From assembly GCA_013365365.1 (NCBI GenBank), contig JABVXU010000903.1, positions 1 to 15,763 on the forward strand: a stretch of DNA of 15,763 nt. Direction: 5' to 3'. Position numbers and translations under genes: made by a program. Source of the stretch: Cruorifilaria tuberocauda (Eukaryota; Nematoda; Chromadorea; Rhabditida; Onchocercidae). Below, piece after piece: positions 8,307 to 15,763 of this stretch (positions are counted from its first letter, which is position 1; every line of letters begins with the position of its first letter). The notes under the pieces are model-generated. The model searched no databases and was not told the origin of the DNA. It saw only the letters and a list, made by a program, of their open reading frames with translations.

Positions 8307-9335
8307 CGAATACGAAAAAAAAATTGTCAGTTATCAGTATAGTTGAATGGGATGACAGTGAACTAAAGATTGATAGAGGACAAGATTATATCATATCGTG
8401 ATAAAAAAGATATCAGAATAGAAGTTTGGATGTGTGTATATTTGTCTGAATGCCTTTCTTTAAAATTTAAATTAAGGCTTTCAGTGCTGCAATCGATCAA
8501 AGATTAAAGAGCTACATGAATGTAATTCTTATAAGTTTGTTTATTTGCAAAGAGTACTGAAATATGCTTTTCGTACGTATCGTAGTAAGCTTAACGAATT
8601 TGAATTTCAAAAGTTCATAAAGAAGAATATAAATAACGAAGAAGACATCGAATGAAGCAGTAGTCTTATCAGTGCTTAACAAATACGAGATTATATTGCC
8701 GTTTGGAACATAGCGTTATCATTGCTGATAAGGAAATGAATGGATAGAGAGTTTGAATCTACGAAGAATCGATAGATATCAATATGAAACGACCTGAATT
8801 CCAATCAACTTTCTTTGATTAACGAACTTATTCTTGCTTTGTTGAAGTAAATCGATTAATGTATTCTTGTTCGAGAATTCAGAATTCAGAACAAAACTTG
8901 AAAGAGACTAACATTTATTGAATTTTGATTGATATATAAGTAAAAGTTAAGCGTAAAAAATCATAATCCTGAACATTTTAATAACTTTAACAAATAATTG
9001 ATAGATGAAAATGGTAAAAATGTTTTGATGAAGAAAAAGAAGAATGAGGGTAAGGTTGGGAAATGAAGAGATGAGAGTAATTCAATTCAATGTACTTCAC
9101 TTTCAGTGAATAGGATGAGATGAGGTAAGTTCAGTAAAATGATCGCAAACAAAAGAGCGATGAGAAAGTTGGAAGAGAAAAGGCGTTAGAATGACGCAAG
9201 AAGCACTGATAATACTAAATGAGAGAACTACGAACTAGTCTTTCTCTTAACACTACTCATGATAATAGTATAGAGTGTTCCCGATGATATCACTCTCGGG
9301 TAATTCAAGAATTCGAAAGAGATTCAACCGGAAGC

Positions 9336-9364
9336 GAAAGAGAGAAAGAGAGAGAAAAAGAGAG
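9336..9364. repeat. 29-nt homopurine GA-rich tract
   Basis: The plus strand carries only A and G from 9336 to 9364, mostly GAGA and GAAA units. It is a smaller relative of the tract at 7337-7388. Confidence 0.85.
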
Positions 9365-10029
9365 TTATAGATAAAATGGAGATTTTTGTCCTTCAATAAT
9401 TTGCGAAATCAAATTCGTAAAATTTCATCAATAATTTACAGTTAATGAAAACGAGGAACAGTTCGGGAAAAGTTTCTTAAGAAGGCACATTTATCTCGAA
9501 TTACGAATTTATTTTTAAATTGTCCAAATGTTATATTCTTTCGTTCTCAGTAATATCTTACTCATGTAATTTGTAAGACTTTTGAAATTGCAATGATCTT
9601 GACAATTTCATTAAGTTTCACTAGACTGCTATAAAACGAATGTAGGATAAAAAGGAACGATTATAACTGTGGAAAAAAAAGAATTCAATTCATCAAAGTG
9701 AAATATTGAAAGTGAATGGAAGTAAAATAAATGATAAAACAAAGTAAAATAAAGTCATCATCGAAATCACTGCTTTTTCCAACAAATTTTAATCATTAAA
9801 TTGCAACAGTGAATTCATTTCAATTCAGTTTTAAACCTTCGAGCTTCATCAGAACTTATTAGTAACAGATACCTTTCAGGTCATTTCAGTATTTTGTCTT
9901 TGTGAAACTTTTCTCTGACTTCTCTCTGTCACTACCAATCTCTATTTTAATTTTTCCAGTTGAGGAAACTGAATTTTTGCAATATTTATTTTAAAATTTC
10001 AACTGATGCAAACTTTAGATTAATTGAGG

Positions 10030-10067
10030 AAATTAGAAAATTTGTTAAGGAAAAATATTTCTAATTT
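10030..10067. repeat. Inverted repeat with perfect 10-bp arms
   Basis: AAATTAGAAA (10030-10039) and TTTCTAATTT (10058-10067) are exact complements across an 18-nt spacer. The arms are AT-rich, so chance is a realistic explanation. Confidence 0.6.
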
Positions 10068-10173
10068 AAAGGGGAAATCTTTAATTTAAATGAAATAAAA
10101 AAAGTGATTGGACAAACAAAAATATTTTCATTCGATTATTTTTAGCAATGTATATAAGGAATGTCTTTTCAGT

Positions 10174-10191
10174 AGGTTCAGGTTCAGGTTT
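10174..10191. promoter_or_regulatory. Triple AGGTTC/AGGTTT direct repeat
   Basis: Three contiguous hexamers, AGGTTC, AGGTTC and AGGTTT, resemble AGGTCA/AGGTTCA nuclear-receptor half-sites arranged head to tail without spacing. The function is unproven; it may be a small hexamer microsatellite. Confidence 0.35.
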
Positions 10192-11326
10192 CTGTTATTG
10201 TTTATAACCTGAAATTAATTTATCGTGCGTCAACTATTGCGTATTTTTCAAAGAGGCTTAACTTTTTAATGAATTCTGATACATATATGGGATCATTCTA
10301 TGAATTTTATGGCACAACAGCAAAGTTTTATATTTGCACTTAATTTGTAATAAATTTCAAACTTTGGTATCGGAAGCAAAACAACTTCAACGCTTTAGTT
10401 TTAAATTCGATAATATCTTATTCTAATTTCCAGTAATTTTAGAAAACTATTGAAAGACAATTAGGAAATGTCTCTTAACAAATTCACATTTTGATTTTTA
10501 TCATTTATAATTTATGCAGCTTCAAAGTTTCACTTGAAATGAATAATATATGAATGATAGAACATAGCTGCAAAGATCTTTCCTTCTTTGTTAAATAGAA
10601 TGAAACGTTGTGACAGTTTAAGAAGTTAATATTTGTTAACTGATAATTGGCAAATAAATCATTGAAGGTCTCGTCGAAAACCAATATACTTTTTAATAAA
10701 TCATTAAAGTAATTGAAGTACTTTTGCATTACAATCATGACAGCGAACTGATAACCTATCTTTTAGATACTGTATTTTCATTTCCTAGAAATAAATTTTA
10801 TATTAAGTGGACAGAATTTATCAAGGAAGAACTACCAAATGAACTTTCAAATTTATTCAGAGACAAATTCTAATTTAATTAGCATTCATGCCAAGAATTG
10901 GGAAGGGAATGTAATGCTTTAAGAAATGCAATAAACCTTTCAACCAGTAAATTAGTTTACCGTTTGCAGGTTTCGAGCATTCATACCTGTTAATCAATGA
11001 GATCAATTAGATCAAAATATGCTACTATGCAACAGATTATTACCTACTCTTTCGCATAGGTAACAATTTTCCAATTAATTTTTCTTGAAACTTTTCAAAG
11101 AAATCAAATTTTTGAACTTGAAATATTCCGATTTCTACAGTTTTCAGTAAAAAAAGAAAAACTGTCTTGGAGATGAGATAGTTAAGTGATAATTTTGAAT
11201 TGCATATCAGATTCACTGATATTGCAGAGATAGTTATGACTTTCATTTTCATTTACATTAAGTTGTAATTTTTAATGAGATCAGCAAAACTTTATCAATT
11301 GTTATTATGAGAGTGTTATCACTAGA

Positions 11327-11340
11327 ACATGACGTCATGT
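11327..11340. promoter_or_regulatory. 14-bp perfect palindrome centred on a CRE (TGACGTCA)
   Basis: ACATGACGTCATGT reads the same on both strands and contains the full CREB/ATF consensus. It lies far from PEPCK (about 5.2 kb), and no other gene is identified nearby. Confidence 0.5.
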
Positions 11341-13063
11341 ATGCTTCATACAAAATATTTTATTCTTTCATGCAAATGATCAAAGAGCAGAAATTACCGC
11401 CTATTTCCTTGGATTTCTATTATATTTTATAAGCATTTTAGTTTGATAAGAATACTGACATAGATAAAGCAATTGATTAATAAATGAATATTGATGAGAG
11501 TACTGTAGCAAATAATGTTAATTTTTATGAACTCCAATAAAAGCCATTTTTATGACCCAAAAAGGAATTTAAGTTTTATGAATAAGAAATTAATCTTACC
11601 AGTGTTCACAAAAAAAGTCATTAAATTCGAAGGAAAACAATTATATGAAATATATTACCTAAATAGATGCTCTGATATTTTAATTACTTAGATTTATGAG
11701 TGTATTCGAATAATTAAATTAGCTTATGAGAAGCAAATATTTCTCAAATATCTCTTCAAAAATTATTTATTTTCTTTGATTTGTAGTAGCAAACGTCTCA
11801 TTATATTCTGAATATTTCATATTTCATGTGTCATTTGTTATAAGCTTTTTCTTGATACTTTTCCTTATTTTATTTTGATATAAATCAGATTTGTAGGTAA
11901 GCGCTAACAAGACGTATTGTTATGGTTACAGAACATACGTCATGATGATAACGTATCCTAAAACGGAATTTCGAGTTTTGATATGTAATGAAAACTCTTT
12001 TGTACATCTGATATTCATTTTATCATCAAAACTTTGAATAATTAGATACTAAAATTTGCACTTTGAAATAGGCAGGTTCCATTCTTTCATAGTTAGTTCT
12101 TTTAATTTCAATCGATTTACTTACTACCTAAATACGCGACTTATTTACATAGGACTACAACTCCTTTTGTAATTTTAGGCCTATTCAATTGATTATTTCA
12201 ACATTTTTATGCAGAATAAAATTTCTTATTGATTATTTAACAAATCAGTAATTACAATATGTCAATGTGATTTTTCATTCATTTCAAGTCAAGTTCCATT
12301 AAAAAAAAGCAAGATATTGATAACAATCTGATCTAACTTTAAAGCCGATTATTTCTTTGAACTCATTCAATTCGACAAAGCTCAAAGTTTAGATAAAGGA
12401 TTCTCCTTGATCAATTCAAGAATCGGTTCAATGACTGATGAATTATGATAAGTTCCATTATTCCAATTAGCTTACATTGAATGTTGCATCATTCAGAATG
12501 AGGATAAATGCATAAACGCATGTCTAACCAGGTAAACATTCCAGAAATCAATACTGGAATACTGAAATTAGAATTGATAGGTATGAAGAATAGCCTAATA
12601 TTTATGATTATGAATAAGTGCTAATATTAAACACCACTGATATTAATGGGAGATATCAAATCACTCAGCCATGGAAAGAGACAAAGAGCTTAAGCCTAAT
12701 GATTATTCGAATGTCTATGCTTTTAAGGAAGGGATTGTTTGATGTAGCATAATCGAATGCATGTTTAATGGAAAGGTTTATTCGGCCTGATATTATACCA
12801 TGTTTAACACAGTTACCCCATAATACATCTGATGAGCCTAGAAGACTAGTCGATTTTAGGGCTTAAATTACAGCAGAATACGTTTTCTTCAAGTTTCATG
12901 ATGGACAATTATTCATTTTGTGCATGAAATGAATGGAGGAAAGTCACCTCATCGGTTATAGTGAAGATTGATCTTCAATAAAAACATATAATAGATAAAG
13001 CCATCAGTGATGATCAGTGATCATGTAATCTGTTGAAGATGAAGCAGATTGGTAAAAAGTTAT

Positions 13064-13073
13064 TTGACGTCAA
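13064..13073. promoter_or_regulatory. 10-bp palindrome with a second full CRE
   Basis: TTGACGTCAA contains TGACGTCA. It is the second perfect CRE in the window, 1.7 kb from the first. Confidence 0.4.
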
Positions 13074-14420
13074 TCATTTACCGTATTCCTTAGACTAGTA
13101 AATTGAGATATTAAATTAAATGATATCATTAGGGATATTTGAAACAAAAGATTCCATGAATAGAACTACACTTAGATTATATAAGTATTATAACGTCATG
13201 AAATTATTTCGGATTTCTCATAGTACCAAGTGAAGAAAATTAGAGCTACAAAAAGAAATAATTTAGAGTTTTCTAGTGAAAAGTGTTTTGTTTGATGAAT
13301 ATTTCTAGGCATCTTTTGTCTACTAAACGAGCATGTGATAGATCTGTGGGAATAACAATCAATTTACCTTCTATTTGAGGTCTTGATATAAGTAATGAAC
13401 TGAATTAACTTGAATCTCGAATTAATCGCAACCAATATCACTGACAATGTTTACACCAGTGATCATTAATTTCCGTGCTTGATTAATTCTGTTTTATTGA
13501 ATTGACTTTCTGTTTTGTAAGTTTTTCTCCTTGTTAATTAATTTCTTGACATCGACGAATTAGAAGCACTATGATCTTCATCATTAATTTCGCATAAAAA
13601 ATGATTGCCTGTTTACTATTTACTTAGCGATTAATGCTCAGCTCGAAAAGAACATATTCCATTATAAATTTACTACTTTGAGATAAAACAATAGTTGCAA
13701 TAGTCTTAACTAGTACTTCAACTAACAGTCCCAAATTATTCCCCCAGATCAACGGGAAAAGCAAGAACGACTAAGTAATCATTCCTGATAACTGCATTGC
13801 AACGTCAAGAAGAAAAAACAAACTTTCGCCGCAAACTTATGTTATGCAATATTATCTATCAAAAAGAATTTCATAAAAATGAGTTCGGTTATTACAGTAT
13901 AAAAATTATACAATGTATATCCTTCTTCCGTACATTTGGAATTTTTAAAAATCATGGCAATCGAAGCAGAAAGCAACTCCGCTTTTGCAAACAATTATTT
14001 TGTGTGCAAGTGAACAGAATAAAATTATTAAAGATAAGATTTAAATACTTTAGGAAATAAATTATTCAATTTATTAGCCGGTTGATATCATGTTTCTGTA
14101 CCATTTCTTCATGTCAAAAAAAGATAATATTGAAATTACTAAAATTAGGATTGTTAGAGAAAATAATTAAAAACTAAGCTTATAAATCGATGGATGCAAT
14201 TTCCGAAATAGTTAGTTATTTTCGTTATTTAATGCATTTATATATAAAATTCATAAGTTCGTTTATGGAATATTTGATTACTTTGTATCGCACGCTATGT
14301 TCATTAATTAAATGAATTGTGTCAAATAATGAATTTGCATTTTTTTTAAAATGAAATAAATTGTAATGCGAAGTTATCGAAGTCATCGACAATCTTATCA
14401 AATGTCTTATCAATGTTTAA

Positions 14421-14640
14421 GAAGCGAAAAATTATCCTAGTTTTTCTCACTTTATCTTTCTCAATTTCATTCTCGCTCTTTTCGTTTTCTTATTTCATAC
14501 TGTAAAAAGAATCAATCAGATCACGGTAATGATACAGTTGCTGATTTTTTTTGTTCGGACAAGCTTAGTGTAGTAGCTGAATAGTCATGAAGATTCATTC
14601 TTTGCTTTCGTTAAGACAATAATTAGATGAGTCACAAGTA
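14421..14640. repeat. Copy A of a diverged direct duplication, possible decayed exon on the minus strand
   Basis: Collinear with copy B at 15139-15375. The best blocks are 14484-14506 versus 15205-15227 (21 of 23 identical), 14588-14601 versus 15307-15320 (14 identical) and 14613-14623 versus 15347-15357 (11 identical), with small indels between. On the minus strand a frame is open from 14489 down to TAA at 14346-14348 (47 codons). It contains KTRIIFR, matching KARVIFQ of copy B. Relative to B, the stretch just after the shared TTTACAG is frameshifted, so a splice from that acceptor would not enter the open frame. It may be a pseudo-exon or a noncoding repeat. Confidence 0.55.
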
Positions 14641-15138
14641 AAGTCAGATTATTATTTGTGTTGAATACTTTCCATATAGTTGCCGATAAGACTTAGAGTA
14701 ATATTAACTACACCGAACTGAGGTCCATCATTTGAAATATTTTTAGAAACAAAAAGCTATTCAATAGATAGAAATCTTATCATATCCTATAAATACACTG
14801 GGAATTAACTGGGCAAAAGATTAGTTTAACATCTGAATAATTTAGCATAAACAAAAGATATATTTAGCTTATATTCTTTATAAAGACACAAAAAGCGATT
14901 TGCATTATGTTTTATTTCATTTATTTTCTCAATCTCATATTGCTTTCATTATTTTTATTGCTTCACCTTTTGCCCGGTGATATGACATTATGTTTATAAT
15001 CATGTACTTTTCTGCTCTCTGTACATTAAGCGCTTTTCACTCCCTTAAATAAACCAGTTAAACTTGGATCAGTTTTTTTCATCTAAATAGATAAACTTCT
15101 ATACTCACCTGATACTTCTCAAAAAATTCATTTGGAAT

Positions 15139-15375
15139 AAAGCTGGAAAATTACCCGAGCTTTTGCTTCATTTTCCTCAATTCTCTCTTCACTTTCATTC
15201 TTCTGTTTTCTTATTGAATACTGTAAAGGGATATGGTAAATTACGGTATAATACTTCTGCTACAGATTTTTGATTTTTATTGGGAGAGTTTGGTACCGAA
15301 CAGTTCTGAAGATTCATTCTCTGGCGAATTTTCTTCTTGACATTACAAGACAATAATCAGAAAATGTCACGAGTA
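15139..15375. repeat. Copy B of the diverged duplication, possible short exon on the minus strand
   Basis: On the minus strand a CCCTTTACAG acceptor-like sequence ends at 15221. It is followed by a frame open from 15220 to TGA at 15128-15130 (30 codons), starting YSIRKQKNESEERIEE and ending in KARVIFQ plus a few residues. The composition is strongly charged and coiled-coil-like. Another minus-strand frame (40 codons, ATG at 15315-15317, stop at 15195-15197) overlaps it, so open length alone proves nothing. The shared segment with copy A is the main evidence for coding ancestry. I recognise no family. Confidence 0.5.
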
Positions 15376-15763
15376 GAAAAAGGTTAATTGGTGGTATTCT
15401 TTACTGTATTAAAAACCGTTCATAATACTGTCAGAAATCTTTACGACATAAATTTTTATAATATAATTTAATTATTTTAATAGATTTGTTAATTATTTTG
15501 AGTATTTATCAAAGAAAAAATAATTAATGAACTAATTAAATGATTACAAAATGCTAAAATCATTAGCTCTCATCGTTTTAAAATAAGATTTGCTTCAGTG
15601 TCAAATGACTGCAAATATTATTCACTTAGTTGTGTTTGTTTAGAAGGAATATAAATAGGGCGCTTCAATATTACTAATCATATCTTACTCCATTATCATC
15701 ATTATTTTTACTTTTATTAATGAGTACTAAATTAAAACAATAAATAATTTTTGAAGAGATATT
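15376..15763. other. Right-end AT-rich sequence, nothing recognised
   Basis: Very AT-rich, with runs such as TTATAATATAATTTAATTATTTTAA around 15460-15480 and no frame, repeat family or RNA gene that I can support. Confidence 0.5.

Larger units (their letters stand above)
7560..9990. other. Gene-poor region with hairpin, tandem duplication and purine-rich tracts
   Basis: No supported coding region. It contains the 66-nt hairpin (8010-8075), the 40-bp tandem duplication (8227-8306), a purine-biased plus strand over about 8980-9365, and two mutually exclusive stems at 9272-9300. The remainder is unremarkable AT-rich sequence. Confidence 0.6.
9990..14340. other. Long AT-rich region without a supported gene
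   Basis: Reading frames here are short, AT-driven and rich in Ile, Phe, Lys and Asn; none resembles a known family. Notable points are an AGGTTC triple repeat (10174-10191), inverted repeats (10030-10067, 11040-11063, 12538-12560, 12962-12977), CRE-like palindromes (11327-11340 and 13064-13073) and a 10-bp ATCAGTGATG near-tandem (13003-13022). No tRNA, rRNA or transposase is seen. Small exons of an intron-rich gene cannot be excluded by eye. Confidence 0.5.

Noticed and set aside
8868..8892. GAATTCA tandem with TTC/GAA alternation, resembling a heat-shock element
   Set aside because: The spacing between TTC and GAA units does not fit the 5-bp heat-shock-element periodicity.
9107..9124. Microexon-like 18 nt between TTTCAG and GTAAGT
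   Set aside because: All three frames contain a stop; the splice-like motifs are probably coincidental, though a noncoding exon is possible.
11370..11377. ATGCAAAT POU-type octamer
   Set aside because: A single AT-rich octamer without an associated gene carries no weight.
12655..12745. Exon-like minus-free frame starting ATGGAAAGAGAC near 12672
   Set aside because: Only about 31 codons between stops, with no splice sites or homology recognised.
7722..14413. Small frames at 7722-7919, 10505-10738, 11040-11252, 13797-14060 (TTG start) and 14225-14413
   Set aside because: Lengths expected by chance in a region of this size, composition dictated by AT-rich DNA, no domains and no supporting signals.

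Overview
The window is an AT-rich (about 70% A+T by eye) eukaryotic nuclear segment, most likely from a nematode and plausibly a parasitic clade III (filarial-type) species. The reasons are one intact gene encoding a nematode-like GTP-dependent phosphoenolpyruvate carboxykinase (PEPCK), short introns (95-225 nt) with the tight TTTCAG/TTTTAG acceptors typical of nematodes, and a splice acceptor only 7 nt upstream of the ATG, as expected for spliced-leader trans-splicing. The species call is inference from gene style and composition; no sequence search was possible.

Layout. Bases 1-2535 are the 3' flank of PEPCK: AT-rich sequence with a few small repeats and no supported gene. Bases 2536-6132 (minus strand) hold the whole PEPCK coding region in 13 exons. 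They join without a break into 642 codons plus stop and keep every catalytic residue I could place by homology. Bases 6140 to about 7560 are its 5' flank and hold most of the regulatory-looking sequence: TGATAA-type GATA sites, a CACGTA/TTACGTA array, long alternating purine-pyrimidine stretches with inverted repeats, a CACGTG E-box and a 52-nt homopurine (GA)n tract. Bases 7560-15763 are gene-poor. They contain a near-perfect 66-nt hairpin (8010-8075), an exact 40-bp tandem duplication (8227-8306), perfect CRE-like palindromes (11327-11340 and 13064-13073) and two diverged copies of a block of about 220 bp (14421-14640 and 15139-15375). On the minus strand those two blocks share a short protein-like segment and may be remnants of a duplicated exon.

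Function. The only confidently identified gene encodes an enzyme at the PEP/oxaloacetate branch point. In many parasitic helminths PEPCK runs in the carboxylating direction to feed malate dismutation, whereas in free-living worms it is mainly gluconeogenic. The sequence cannot tell which applies here. I found no prokaryote-type system, mobile-element protein, CRISPR array, tRNA or rRNA. The best candidates for something undescribed are the 8010-8075 hairpin, the duplicated block near the right end and the alternating purine-pyrimidine region upstream of PEPCK.
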